Assembly: GCA_029880545.1 (NCBI GenBank)
Contig: JAOUOD010000002.1
Coordinates: forward strand, 1 to 64,000
DNA: 64,000 bases
Source of the DNA: Gammaproteobacteria bacterium
GTDB taxonomy: Bacteria > Pseudomonadota > Gammaproteobacteria > Acidiferrobacterales > SZUA-150
Reading direction: 5' to 3'
In this document: piece by piece, positions 1 through 9,420 of the stretch
Layout: each line of letters begins with the position of its first letter
Numbering within the stretch: the first letter of the stretch is position 1
Translations under genes and position numbers: made by a program
Notes under the pieces: generated by a model
The model's input: only the letters and a program-made list of their open reading frames with translations
What the model was told of the DNA's origin: nothing
Database searches by the model: none

Positions 1-184
1 CGGCTTCCAGCTCGTTCAGGCGCTTCATCAGTGACGCATCCATACCCCCGTATTTGGCTCGCCACTTGTAGAAAAGCGCACTGCTCATGCCATGTTCCCG
101 GCATAATTCGGGTACCGGTGTACCGGCTTCAGCCTGTTGCAGAATCCCCAGGATCTGGCTGTCGCTGTATCGTGATTTTCTCAT
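1..184 (-). CDS. IS3-family transposase OrfA, N-terminal 61 residues (partial)
   Basis: The reading frame starts at ATG 184-182 and runs off the left edge without a stop. The encoded residues begin MRKSRYSDSQILGILQQAEA and continue through VPELCREHGMSSALFYKWRAKYGGM. This is the helix-turn-helix of OrfA proteins of the IS3 family, closest in my memory to the IS407/IS51 group. OrfA binds the IS ends and is normally joined to OrfB by programmed -1 frameshifting; OrfB would lie beyond the window. A purine-rich GAGGAGA stretch sits just upstream as a ribosome binding site. Whether the element is intact cannot be judged. Confidence 0.85.
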   Translation of the reverse strand, partial: MRKSRYSDSQILGILQQAEAGTPVPELCREHGMSSALFYKWRAKYGGMDASLMKRLNELEA

Positions 185-252
185 GGGGAATCTCCTCTTG
201 TGTAATTATGAGAAAATTCCACTTATGATGACAGTTAATTTTGGGGGTGATT
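1..252 (-). mobile_element. Left part of an IS3-family insertion sequence, cut by the window edge
   Basis: An IS3-type OrfA start lies on the minus strand, followed outward by about 50-70 bases of non-coding DNA. That is the usual distance from an IS3 terminus to its first gene. The outer end is not certain. A run reading CACCCCCAAAATTAACTG on the minus strand (about 231-248) resembles the C-rich ends of IS407/IS51-group elements. The other end and the target duplication are outside the window or not recognisable. Confidence 0.6.
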
Positions 253-668
253 ACCCTTTCCTCCCCTTCTGTCCGCATCCTGGGCAAGACCCGTATTAGC
301 CGGAAAGCGGGTCAGCCTGTTCGAGCCCGAGTCGCGTCTATTGCGACCGGCGAGTTCTGACCACGCTTTGCCCGGCTAATGGGTCGATGATCAGGATGGT
401 TGCGGACAGCGGGGCGTCGTTTTCTTTCGTCCATTTCTTTTGGACGAGCAAAAGAAATGGACTCGTCGTTTGGGGGCGAAACCCCATTAGTACGCTGCGT
501 AGCAGCAAAAAGAAAAAATCCCTGGATTCCTGAACGCATAGAACCACTTCGTGCTTCATTATGCGCACCTTCACCTCCGGTTCCAGGCGTGCACAAGAAT
601 GACAACAACGGGCGAAATGACAGACGAGGCCGAAACAACAGCTCGACCGAACTCCCAAAGATGAAACA
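253..668. other. Gene-free stretch between the IS end and the next gene
   Basis: The open frames here lack protein-like composition and overlap one another. The only clear structure is a perfect 13-bp inverted repeat at 429-462, listed separately. No promoter or RNA gene is evident. Confidence 0.5.
429..462. repeat. Perfect 13-bp inverted repeat with 8-base loop (REP-like)
   Basis: GTCCATTTCTTTT at 429-441 is exactly complementary to 450-462, with an 8-base loop. There is no T-run after the second arm, so it does not look like a simple terminator. Similar purine/pyrimidine stems built from AAAGAAA are common in intergenic DNA of gammaproteobacteria. No second copy was found in this window. 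Confidence 0.6.
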
Positions 669-869
669 TCAAACCTTGGTAAGGCTCTCCCGCCAATCAT
701 CACTCGGCGCAACACGCCCCAGCAACAACCGTCGTCCGACTTCGTTTTCGTAGAAGCCATGATCATGCAACAAGGGTTCAGCTTCATAGGCCCAGACGGC
801 GCCATCGGCATCGGTGGCGATCCAGCGGGCCCAGGCGGGAAGTTCTGTATCGAACCGGGGTGTGGTCAC
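669..869 (-). CDS. Small conserved hypothetical protein, GTG start
   Basis: A 66-residue product if translation starts at GTG 869-867, just after the dcd stop. An upstream ATG (971) would require 89 bases of overlap with dcd. The body is Trp- and Asp-rich (LPAWARWIATDADGAVWAYE, then YENEVGRR and a C-terminal DDWRESLTKV). This is protein-like and resembles short hypothetical proteins I recall from gammaproteobacteria; I assign no function. It reads in the same direction as dcd and may be its downstream partner. No strong ribosome binding site precedes the GTG, so the start is uncertain. Confidence 0.55.
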   Translation of the reverse strand: MTTPRFDTELPAWARWIATDADGAVWAYEAEPLLHDHGFYENEVGRRLLLGRVAPSDDWRESLTKV

Positions 870-882
870 ACCAGCTGCGGGA

Positions 883-1449
883 TCAGGTTTTTGGCAGGGT
901 GACGCCGGTCTGGCCCTGGTACTTGCCGCCACGATCCTTGTACGAGGTTTCACAGACCTCGTCGGATTCAAAGAACAGCATTTGCGCCACGCCTTCGTTG
1001 GCGTAGATCTTGGCCGGTAACGGTGTGGTGTTGGAGAACTCCAGGGTCACGTGACCTTCCCATTCCGGCTCCAGCGGTGTGACGTTAACAATGATGCCGC
1101 AACGGGCATACGTGGACTTGCCCAGGCACACGGTCAGTACGCTGCGCGGGATTCGGAAATATTCAACCGTACGCGCCAGCGCAAACGAGTTGGGCGGGAT
1201 AATGCAAACATCAGACTTCACGTCGACAAAACTGGCGGCAGCAAAATCCTTGGGATCGACGATGGCGGAATTGATATTGGTGAATATCTTGAACTCGTCG
1301 GCGCAGCGCACGTCGTAACCGTAGCTCGAGGTGCCGTAGGAAATAATGCGACCGCCGTCATTCTCGCGAACCTGTCCGGGTTCAAATGGTTCGATCATGC
1401 CCTGGGACTCGGCCATTCGGCGAATCCACTTGTCTGATTTGATGCTCAT
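883..1449 (-). CDS. dcd: dCTP deaminase
   Basis: Converts dCTP to dUTP and ammonia, feeding cytosolic thymidylate synthesis. The 188-residue length is normal for the trimeric Dcd family. Visible family features are the N-terminal SDKWIRRMA segment, [13 protein letters not shown], the nucleotide-binding [10 protein letters not shown] segment, the catalytic-region [16 protein letters not shown], and the C-terminal [13 protein letters not shown] that closes over the phosphates. ATG at 1449 fits the normal start. The downstream small gene at 669-869 follows within 13 bases and may be cotranscribed. Nothing unusual was seen. Confidence 0.97.
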   Translation of the reverse strand: MSIKSDKWIRRMAESQGMIEPFEPGQVRENDGGRIISYGTSSYGYDVRCADEFKIFTNINSAIVDPKDFAAASFVDVKSDVCIIPPNSFALARTVEYFRIPRSVLTVCLGKSTYARCGIIVNVTPLEPEWEGHVTLEFSNTTPLPAKIYANEGVAQMLFFESDEVCETSYKDRGGKYQGQTGVTLPKT

Positions 1450-1703
1450 AGAAAGTCTGCTGCTAATGTGATTCTTATCGGGAAAAATTCGGGCGCTATC
1501 ATATCAGGTAACGGCAAAATGACTAACCCCTGCGGGCTCGGCCAAACCGGGGGCATGACCTTAACGATTTTACCTTGTAAAACAGTAGTTTAATTGGCGT
1601 TTAATCGGCCGAAACTGAGATCATTGCTGGTAACCACGTGCCCAATCTGTTAGTTTTTCTGTACATTACTACTATAAATATCCGTGACACAGGACTGATA
1701 CTC

Positions 1704-2186
1704 ATGGTGAGGAAGGCGCGCATCAATCCGGGCAGCGCAACGCTGCACCTGATCATCGCACTGGGACTGGCAGTACTCCCGGTCATTATGCCTGTTGCCA
1801 AGGCAGAAACGGTACTCAAGGGCAATTACATCAGCGGCCGGTTTGTCACTGCCGGCGGGTTTCCCATCGTCAATGGCACGGTGAAACTGGTGGATGTGGA
1901 CGACGTCATGCTCAGCGTCACCACGACAGTCAGTGGCGGACACTTCAAGCTGCCCCTGGATACGCTCGAAGGTGAAGACCGCGACAGCCTGAACCAGGCG
2001 TACCTGCATTTGTCCGATAACAAGGGCAATTCCATCAAGATTCGCATCGGCGGCTGGGCAGCCCAGGAACGAGGCTATATTAAGGTGCCGACGATATCGC
2101 TGCAGAACAAGAAATCCGGCAGCACGGCAAAACAGCAAAACAGCCCAAAATCCGAATCAAAGTTTCCCTATATCCAGGGCAAATAG
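1704..2186 (+). CDS. Exported protein of unknown function, beta-rich
   Basis: I chose ATG 1704 because it places a normal signal peptide at the N-terminus: basic MVRKAR, a hydrophobic stretch, and a likely cleavage after VAKA. A GTG at 1638 would add an unlikely 22-residue extension. The mature part (about 130 residues) has alternating hydrophobic residues (GNYISGRFVTAGGFPIVNGT) like a carboxypeptidase-regulatory or transthyretin-like beta sandwich. It ends in a Lys/Ser/Gln-rich tail. It is probably periplasmic or secreted. Its neighbours give no functional clue and I do not recognise the family. Confidence 0.7.
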   Translation: MVRKARINPGSATLHLIIALGLAVLPVIMPVAKAETVLKGNYISGRFVTAGGFPIVNGTVKLVDVDDVMLSVTTTVSGGHFKLPLDTLEGEDRDSLNQAYLHLSDNKGNSIKIRIGGWAAQERGYIKVPTISLQNKKSGSTAKQQNSPKSESKFPYIQGK

Positions 2187-2325
2187 CCAGATTGACCTCG
2201 CCGGGGCCGCTACCAGCCAATGCCGACTTCCGCCGGAAACGACATATAACCCGATCAGGGGCATAGGGAACTTACACCCAAGACGCTAGTCTTAAACAAG
2301 GGTCTCCTTGCAAGAGGATGATGCG

Positions 2326-2621
2326 ATGAAAACCGTGCCCGGGACGCAGCAAAAAGGTATTGTGTTGGCTGTCGCGACCCTCATGGTCTGCCTGAACTTG
2401 ACCAGTGTCACAGTAAAACAGCTGGCATACAGGACACAATGATGGGTGCTACCAGCAGCGACCTCGGCGCGCTGGATGACACCGAGTTGTCGAAGCTGCG
2501 GGGTTTTACCCTGGTCACCAAAGATGCAGCCGGCAAGATTTCACGGAAGTCACTGGACAACGCGGACAACCAAAAGAGCCAGGGGAACAAGCTTCCCTGC
2601 CAGCCCATTGTCATGCGTTAA
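2326..2621 (+). pseudogene. Possible small exported protein broken by a frameshift
   Basis: Two short frames meet at 2439-2442. The first (2326-2442, 38 residues) has an AAGAGGA ribosome binding site and a signal-peptide-like core (GIVLAVATLMVCLNL) but no mature domain. The second (2439-2621, 60 residues) overlaps it by ATGA, lacks its own signal, and contains LDDTELSKLRGFTLV. That segment resembles the 'D-x-E-L-x-x-L-R-G' stretch just after the signal peptide in small exported proteins. One indel would join them into a single secreted protein of about 100 residues. Two translationally coupled peptides remain possible. Confidence 0.4.
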
Positions 2622-2685
2622 TACAGCAGGGACGGACAGCAACAACACAAAAGCATATGGCGCAATAGACGGCGACGAAAAACAA

Positions 2686-2715
2686 AGGGGCTCTTCAAGA
2701 GCCCCTCTTTTTTTG
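2686..2715. terminator. Bidirectional rho-independent terminator
   Basis: AGGGGCTC at 2686-2693 pairs with GAGCCCCT at 2699-2706, followed by a run of T (2708-2714). On the minus strand the same stem is followed by TTTGTTTTT. It separates the small plus-strand gene from the converging mrp gene and probably serves both. Confidence 0.85.
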
Positions 2716-2734
2716 TCCTGGCCGTACAGCCTGA

Positions 2735-3826
2735 TCAGGTATTCTGAATCACGATATTGGGGAATGCGCCGGAGTAATCCTTCTTCTTGCGCGCCAGCTT
2801 GGCGGCAACCCGGCGGGCGATATCGCGATAGGTCTTGCTGATCGGTGCATCCGGCTCGGCCACTACCGTCGGCTTGCCGTTGTCTGTTTCTTCGCGAATG
2901 CGGATATCCAGCGGCAGGCCACCCAGGAACGGTACGTCGTAGTCTTCCGCCATGCTGTTACCACCGCCCTGGCCAAAGATATGTTCCTCGTGACCGCACT
3001 TGGAACAGATATGCGTACTCATGTTTTCAATAACACCCAGTACCGGCACTTCCACCTTTTCGAACATCTTCAGCGCCTTGCGCGCATCCAGCAGGGCGAT
3101 GTCCTGGGGTGTAGTAACAATCACGGCGCCGCTGACCGGCACCTTCTGCGCCAGCGTCAGCTGGGTATCACCGGTGCCCGGCGGCAGGTCGATAATCAGG
3201 TAGTCGAGATCCTTCCAGTTGGTGTCGCGCAGCAACTGCTCCAGCGCCTGGGTCACCATCGGGCCACGCCAAATCATCGGCTGTTCGGCATCCACCAGGT
3301 AACCGATGGACATACTCTGCAGGTGGTAGCTGACAACAGGTTCCATGGTCTTGCCGTCGATCGATTCCGGCTTGGCGCTGGAACCGAGCATGCGTGGCTG
3401 GCTTGGACCATAAATATCGGCATCCAGGATACCGACCGAGGCGCCTTCGGCTGACAGTGCCAGCGCCAGGTTGACCGATGTCGTGGACTTGCCGACACCG
3501 CCCTTGCCCGAGGCAACGGCGATAATGTTCTTGATGCCATCAATGGGCTTGACGCCCTGCTGTACCGCGTGGCTCTTGATCTCGTTGCTCATGTTGATGA
3601 CCGCTTCATCAACACCGTCGATGGATTCCAGCTTGGCTTTCAGGTTTGCAATCTGTTCATCGCGCACACCCTTGTTGGGATAACCCAGGACTACGTCCAC
3701 GGTCACCTTGGCGCCGTCCACTGCAATATTCTTGATCGACTTGGCCGTTACCAGGTCTGAATCCAGGTACGGGTCCACCACTTCTTTTAACGCCGCTTCG
3801 ACTTGCTGCTGCGAAACCTCAGCCAT
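2735..3826 (-). CDS. mrp: Iron-sulfur cluster carrier protein, Mrp/ApbC family P-loop ATPase
   Basis: A cytosolic scaffold/carrier that binds a [4Fe-4S] cluster between two subunits and passes it to apoproteins. The 363-residue chain has the usual N-terminal MIP18-like domain (about 1-90, starting VEAALKEVVDPYLDSDL). The P-loop domain follows, with the deviant Walker A GKGGVGKST, then LDADIYGPSQPRMLG and DYLIIDLPPGTGD. The cluster-binding CxxC is CSKC within NMSTHICSKCGHEE. ATG 3826 is preceded by a purine-rich GGAGAATT. It converges on a terminator shared with the plus-strand gene and lies back to back with metG, a common gammaproteobacterial arrangement. Confidence 0.95.
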   Translation of the reverse strand: MAEVSQQQVEAALKEVVDPYLDSDLVTAKSIKNIAVDGAKVTVDVVLGYPNKGVRDEQIANLKAKLESIDGVDEAVINMSNEIKSHAVQQGVKPIDGIKNIIAVASGKGGVGKSTTSVNLALALSAEGASVGILDADIYGPSQPRMLGSSAKPESIDGKTMEPVVSYHLQSMSIGYLVDAEQPMIWRGPMVTQALEQLLRDTNWKDLDYLIIDLPPGTGDTQLTLAQKVPVSGAVIVTTPQDIALLDARKALKMFEKVEVPVLGVIENMSTHICSKCGHEEHIFGQGGGNSMAEDYDVPFLGGLPLDIRIREETDNGKPTVVAEPDAPISKTYRDIARRVAAKLARKKKDYSGAFPNIVIQNT

Positions 3827-4095
3827 GGTAATTCTCCACTAAACTAGTCAACTATTTTTGAGGGGCGCCATGCTACACCCGCAACAGTGAAATGTCATGA
3901 CACCAAATACACACGAAGGGGGCGGATATTACCAGATTCCGCCTGCCGCCCACAGCACCCGATTGGACAAGCACCGTTGCGCTGAATCCGCCTGAAACTG
4001 GCCTGAGTCCGGCAAAACTGGTACGTTACGCGAAATCCGGCCGCGCCCCGAATGAAACCTATGGGTGCGGCCTTTTTCGTCCGAATTCAAGGCCA

Positions 4096-6153
4096 ATGAC
4101 CATTAGCGACAAGAAAAAAATCCTGATTACCTGTGCCCTGCCCTACGCCAATGGCTCAATGCACCTGGGGCACCTGGTAGAACACATCCAGACCGACATC
4201 TGGGCCCGGTTCCAGCGCATGCAGGGACACGAGACCTGGTTCGTGTGTGCCGACGATGCCCACGGCACAGCCATCATGCTGCGCGCACAAAACGAAGGCA
4301 TTACGCCGGAACAGCTGATCGACAAAATGAACGCCGAACACCAGGCGGATTTTGCCGGTTTTGGCATCAGCTATGACAACTATTACAGCACCCATTCCGA
4401 CGAGAACCGCGAGTTTGCGCAGAGTATCTATATTAAGTTGCGCGACGCCGGCCACATCGACGTACGCACCATCGAGCAACTGTACGACCCGGAAAAGGAA
4501 ATGTTCCTGCCGGACCGCTTCGTCAAAGGCACGTGTCCCAAGTGCGGTGCCGAAGACCAGTACGGCGACAACTGCGAAGTGTGCAGCGCTACCTACGATG
4601 CGACTGAGCTGAAAAACCCGCGCTCGGTGGTCAGTGGCGCGGCGCCGGTGACCAGGTCCTCCGAACACTATTTTTTCAAGCTCGGTGATTTTACCGACAT
4701 GCTGAAGCAGTACCTCGAAGACCATGTGCAGCCGGAAGTGGCCAACAAGATGAACGAATGGATCGAGGCCGGCCTGCAGGACTGGGATATCTCCCGCGAC
4801 GCACCCTACTTTGGCTTTGGAATCCCGGGCACCAAGGACAAATATTTCTACGTCTGGCTGGACGCACCCATGGGCTACATGTCGAGCTTCAAGGACCTGT
4901 GCAACAAGCGCGGGCTGAACTTTGACGACTGGTGGGACAAGGGCAGCAAGGCCGAGATTTATCACTTCATCGGCAAGGACATTATTCGCTTTCATACGCT
5001 GTTCTGGCCGGCAGTGCTGGAAGGCTCCGGCTACCACAAACCGAAGGCCATCTATGTGCATGGCTTTCTTACCGTGAACGGCCAGAAGATGTCCAAGTCG
5101 CGCGGCACCTTTATCAATGCCCGCACCTACCTGGACAGCAATCTCAATCCCGAGTACCTGCGTTATTACTACGCGGCCAAGTTATCCGACAGTATTGATG
5201 ACATTGATCTCAGCCTGGATGATTTTGTTGCCCGCATTAACAGCGACCTGGTTGGCAAGTACGTGAACATTGCCAGCCGCACGGCCAACTTTATTACCAG
5301 GCAGCTTGATGGCAAGTTGCTGACTGTTGGCGAGTTCGAGCCTGAACAAAAAGATCAGTACCTTGGCAACCTGAACGAAAGTGCCGACATGATCAGGCAG
5401 TTCTACCAGGATCGCGAATACAGTCACGCCATACGCGAAATCATGCGCATGGCTGACACGATTAACGAATTTTTTGATCAGAGCGAACCCTGGAAGCTGG
5501 CCAAGGATGAGTCACGCAAGCATGACTTGCATAAAATCTGTTCCCGCATCATGCACGGCTTCCATGCGCTGTCCATTCTGCTGGCACCGGTATTGCCTGC
5601 ACTGACAGAACGCGTTGCCAGGGACTTGTTTGGCAAGCAGGAAACATTTACCTGGGCCGACCTGGACGAAGCGGCATTCCCGACCACGTTGAATAATTTC
5701 AAGCACCTGGCCAAGCGCATCGAAAAAGAAAGCGTCGACGCCATGATGGACGCATCGAAAGAGAGTTTGAACATGACTGAAGAAAAAACAACGGCCACCG
5801 GGCCATTAGCAGATAACCCCATTGCCGATACCATCGACTATGATGACTTCGCCAAGGTGGATTTGCGCGTAGCAAGAATTGTTGATGCCCAACACGTGGA
5901 AGGCGCGGATAAACTGCTGCAGCTGACGCTGGACCTGGGCGGTGAAACCCGCAACGTATTCGCCGGCATCAAGTCTGCTTACAGGCCCGAAGAACTGAAA
6001 GGCCGGCTCACCGTCATGGTAGCCAACCTGGCGCCACGCAAAATGCGCTTTGGCGTCTCTGAAGGCATGGTGCTGGCAGCCGGTCCCGGCGGCAAGGACA
6101 TCTGGGTGCTTAATCCGGATGACGGCGCCCAACCAGGCATGAAAATCAAATAG
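4096..6153 (+). CDS. metG: Methionyl-tRNA synthetase
   Basis: Charges tRNA-Met with methionine. The 685-residue protein is the long MetG1 form. The HIGH-type signature is HLGH (residues 23-26). The zinc knuckle ([17 protein letters not shown]) is complete and KMSKSRGT is the second signature. The helical anticodon domain is followed by a C-terminal tRNA-binding/dimerisation OB domain beginning [23 protein letters not shown] 4096 gives the standard N-terminus ([14 protein letters not shown]). Divergent from mrp with about 270 bases between. Confidence 0.98.
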   Translation: MTISDKKKILITCALPYANGSMHLGHLVEHIQTDIWARFQRMQGHETWFVCADDAHGTAIMLRAQNEGITPEQLIDKMNAEHQADFAGFGISYDNYYSTHSDENREFAQSIYIKLRDAGHIDVRTIEQLYDPEKEMFLPDRFVKGTCPKCGAEDQYGDNCEVCSATYDATELKNPRSVVSGAAPVTRSSEHYFFKLGDFTDMLKQYLEDHVQPEVANKMNEWIEAGLQDWDISRDAPYFGFGIPGTKDKYFYVWLDAPMGYMSSFKDLCNKRGLNFDDWWDKGSKAEIYHFIGKDIIRFHTLFWPAVLEGSGYHKPKAIYVHGFLTVNGQKMSKSRGTFINARTYLDSNLNPEYLRYYYAAKLSDSIDDIDLSLDDFVARINSDLVGKYVNIASRTANFITRQLDGKLLTVGEFEPEQKDQYLGNLNESADMIRQFYQDREYSHAIREIMRMADTINEFFDQSEPWKLAKDESRKHDLHKICSRIMHGFHALSILLAPVLPALTERVARDLFGKQETFTWADLDEAAFPTTLNNFKHLAKRIEKESVDAMMDASKESLNMTEEKTTATGPLADNPIADTIDYDDFAKVDLRVARIVDAQHVEGADKLLQLTLDLGGETRNVFAGIKSAYRPEELKGRLTVMVANLAPRKMRFGVSEGMVLAAGPGGKDIWVLNPDDGAQPGMKIK

Positions 6154-6372
6154 TCCTGCCAGAAATAACCTCTTTCCTGATCCGGCTTTTGGGCCGGATC
6201 AGCCCCGCAACCGCTCCTCATCATCTGGCCCCGACCAGTTGCTGTGCTATAAGTAGCAGTAGACCCGCAGGTTTTGTCGCGTTTTCGCGTGTCAGTATCA
6301 TTGATTGCCTGAAGGTACGTCGTTGCAGTAACCAGGCCACAAGCAGTCACGCCTGCATCAACCATCACCGGG

Positions 6373-9300
6373 ATGTCCGCAATCGCTATGTCCGGCAACG
6401 AATTCAGAAAACGTTTCCGAAACCTGATTATTCTGACATGGACCTTGCCTGCCGTTGTCGGACTGTCATTTATTCTCTATATCGAACTGCTGACCCGGGA
6501 GCAGATGGTCAGCGTCATCCTGTCGCCACTGGAAAGCCTGTTCATCGTCGGCAGCCTGTTGCTGGCGGTCTGGTTTTATGACCGGCGCACGGGCATTCCG
6601 GTTGCCCGGTTCATTGACCAGCCTAACCCGGAAAATGAATCATTTGCACTTTCACGGACGCGGCGCTTTATTGCCGAGTACTGGGTTTTGCTGCTGCTGT
6701 ACCTGCTGGTAGCGCCATCGACTGTCATCATCAGTGCCGAGCTGTATTCCGGATTTGTTGCCCGGCCGGTGGACTGGTTTCGTATACACCTTGTTGCCCT
6801 GATCGTATCCATCGTTGTCGGCCTGCCGCTATTCTTCGCTATCTTCGACCTGCTCGGCCATGGCCTGTCGCGCGCCGTGTTCACTAGGCCGTTACTTACC
6901 ATCAAGACCAAGATCTTCCTGATCGCAGCATTGATGCCGCTGCTGATCGATACCATGCTGATCCAGTACTTCTGGACCCGCACCGGTTACTTCAGCATGG
7001 AAACCTTCGTCATCTGGCTGGCACTTGAAGCCCTGGCTGTTGCCGGTGCAATCATGTTCGCGCGCAGCTTCTCCCGCTCGCTGAAGCCACTGGAATACCT
7101 GATACAGCCAACCGGTTCCTTTGGTGATCTTGATTTCTCCGGGCTCAACCCGGCCTCGCTGGATGAGCCGGGCCTGCTGACACTCAAGTTTCGCGGCATT
7201 CTTGAGCAGTTGCGTGCGCAGGGTTATGTCATTGAGCTGATCAACCACATCCATCGCGAGATCGACCAGGCATCCAGCCAGGGAGAAGCACTGGAAATCA
7301 TTGTTGAAACCTGTCTCGATGCCACCGGCGACGAAATGTGCTTCCTGCTCATGCTGGACAAGAACAGTGATGAGCTGGTCGGCGTCTGCCACACGGGCGA
7401 GAAGTTCAACGCCGAAGGTTATTACCGGATCAGTATCGACGAACAGTCACTGGCCGCCTACACGTTCAGAACCCGATCGGTCATATCAACGGAAGACGCC
7501 AATAATGACTCGCGCTGCAAGCCGGATATTGTCAACTCTTTTGATATTCGTTCTGCCATATCCGCGCCACTGATTATCGAAAACAGTGTTATCGGTATAT
7601 TGATATCCTCGACCCGGTCATATTCGCGCACATACAGCGTTCACGATCGCGGCTTCATGGAAGGCCTGGCCCGGGAGGCCGCACTGGTCATCCAGACACA
7701 TGGCCTTCAGAGCACGCTTAACAAGGAGCGCGAGCGCGCCCAAATCGCACTGCAATCCATCGGTGACGGCGTCATCACCACGACAACCGGCGGCAAGATT
7801 TATTACCTGAACCCGGTCGCCGAAAAACTGACCGGCACAGGCCTGGAAGATGCCAAGGGGCAATCCATTGAACACATCCTGGATATATACAATGAGTCTG
7901 ACAGGAAGCCCGTATCCCGGGATATCGTTGAAGCCATAAGCAGTTCCGCATCGCTGAAACTGTCCGACAACATTTTTCTCAGGCAAAAAGGCAGCAGCAA
8001 GGAATTCGATATCGAATGCACTATCTCACCGATACTGGACCAGTCCGGGTCCATAGGTGGTGCCGTGCTGATCATACGCGATATCAGCGAAGCCACATCC
8101 ATGGCCAGGAAGATGGCCTACCTGTCATCGCACGATGCATTGACCGGGCTTATTAATCGCGCCGAGTTTGATGACAGGCTGACCGAGGCACTGGAAGAGT
8201 CCTTCCGGATCCGGTCGGAACATGTTTTGTGTTATATCGACCTCGATCAGTTCAAGATGGTGAATGATACCTGCGGTCATATCGCCGGCGATGAACTGCT
8301 CAAACAGTTGACCAGCCTGCTGCAATCACAGATACAGCCGCCGCACACACTGGCCAGGCTTGGCGGCGATGAATTCGGCATCCTGTACCGCGACACGGGA
8401 ATCGCGGAAGCCAGGGAAGAAATCAGCATGCTGTTGTCACTGGTAAGAAGCTACCGGTTCTTCTGGGAGGGGCGCCAGTTCGAGATCGGCGCCAGTATCG
8501 GCATGATCGCGGTCAACGCAAACAGTGTCAGCCAGACCGAGCTGATGAAGTCGGTGGATTCCGCCTGCTACATTGCCAAGGATCTTGGCCGGAACCGGAT
8601 TCACGTTTACGAGGAGGATGACGCTGCCGTCATTTCCCGCAGCAGTGAACTCGAATGGCTGGCGCGCCTGAGGCAGGCACTGGATCATGATACGCTGGTG
8701 CTGTATGCCCAGCCGATCTTCGATTTTCGACAACATCCTGCAAGCATAGCATTTAGCGAAGTATTGCTGCGCATTCCCGGTGTTGACGGTACCCATACCC
8801 GGCCGGCTGAGTTCATTGCCGCAGCTGAACGCTATAACCTGATGACCAAGGTAGACAAATGGGTCATCGGTAAAGTATTTGAAATTGTCGGCTCACACCC
8901 GGATGGCAGGCGTTACAGTATCAATCTTTCCGGGCAATCACTTTGTGACGAAGAGCTGCTGGACTTCATTGTCCTGGAAGCACGAAGACATGACTTTGAC
9001 TGCAGCAACATCTGCTTCGAAATCACGGAGACAGCGGCAATCACCAATCTTCCTCATGCCATGCACATGATCGATTCACTGAAGACCTTGGGCTTCCGTT
9101 TTGCGCTGGATGACTTTGGCAGTGGTATCAGCTCGTTCGGTTACCTGAAGACCCTGAAGGTGGACTACATAAAGATCGACGGCGTATTCGTCAGGGATAT
9201 TGATTCCGATCCCGTATCCGCATCCATCGTTGAATCGATTCATCATACTGCACGGGCGCTCGGCATTGCCGCCATTGCCGAGTACGTGGAAAACGAGACA

Positions 9301-9396
9301 ATCCGGCAGTCACTTATCCAGCGCGGTATTGAATTTGGCCAGGGTAATGGCCTGGCATTGCCTGAACCCATTGAGGCTGCGTCGGTACCAAACTGA
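6373..9396 (+). CDS. Membrane-bound GAF-PAS-GGDEF-EAL protein (c-di-GMP turnover)
   Basis: A 1007-residue protein: about six membrane segments in residues 15-235, then a GAF domain (about 295-440), a PAS domain (about 455-570), GGDEF (about 580-735) and EAL (about 745-1000). The synthase motif is intact (RLGGDEFGIL), but the RxxD inhibitory site is absent (QPPH occupies that position). The phosphodiesterase side has EVLLR in place of EALLR, INLSGQSL, FEITETAA, DDFGSG and IKIDG. The metal and substrate residues are therefore present and activity in either direction is possible. The input signal is unknown. ATG 6373 or 6388 could be the start. Confidence 0.9.
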   Translation: MSAIAMSGNEFRKRFRNLIILTWTLPAVVGLSFILYIELLTREQMVSVILSPLESLFIVGSLLLAVWFYDRRTGIPVARFIDQPNPENESFALSRTRRFIAEYWVLLLLYLLVAPSTVIISAELYSGFVARPVDWFRIHLVALIVSIVVGLPLFFAIFDLLGHGLSRAVFTRPLLTIKTKIFLIAALMPLLIDTMLIQYFWTRTGYFSMETFVIWLALEALAVAGAIMFARSFSRSLKPLEYLIQPTGSFGDLDFSGLNPASLDEPGLLTLKFRGILEQLRAQGYVIELINHIHREIDQASSQGEALEIIVETCLDATGDEMCFLLMLDKNSDELVGVCHTGEKFNAEGYYRISIDEQSLAAYTFRTRSVISTEDANNDSRCKPDIVNSFDIRSAISAPLIIENSVIGILISSTRSYSRTYSVHDRGFMEGLAREAALVIQTHGLQSTLNKERERAQIALQSIGDGVITTTTGGKIYYLNPVAEKLTGTGLEDAKGQSIEHILDIYNESDRKPVSRDIVEAISSSASLKLSDNIFLRQKGSSKEFDIECTISPILDQSGSIGGAVLIIRDISEATSMARKMAYLSSHDALTGLINRAEFDDRLTEALEESFRIRSEHVLCYIDLDQFKMVNDTCGHIAGDELLKQLTSLLQSQIQPPHTLARLGGDEFGILYRDTGIAEAREEISMLLSLVRSYRFFWEGRQFEIGASIGMIAVNANSVSQTELMKSVDSACYIAKDLGRNRIHVYEEDDAAVISRSSELEWLARLRQALDHDTLVLYAQPIFDFRQHPASIAFSEVLLRIPGVDGTHTRPAEFIAAAERYNLMTKVDKWVIGKVFEIVGSHPDGRRYSINLSGQSLCDEELLDFIVLEARRHDFDCSNICFEITETAAITNLPHAMHMIDSLKTLGFRFALDDFGSGISSFGYLKTLKVDYIKIDGVFVRDIDSDPVSASIVESIHHTARALGIAAIAEYVENETIRQSLIQRGIEFGQGNGLALPEPIEAASVPN

Positions 9397-9420
9397 AAAC
9401 GGGAGACAGGTTTGCCTGCA

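Noticed and set aside
338-811. Open frame of 157 codons on the minus strand
   Set aside because: It has a Cys/Arg/Ser-rich composition, overlaps other frames and covers the inverted repeat; it looks like a chance frame.
5582-5596. TGGCAC-N5-TTGC, a second sigma-54-like match
   Set aside because: It lies deep inside metG in codons required for the protein, with no gene start downstream. It shows that such matches arise by chance.
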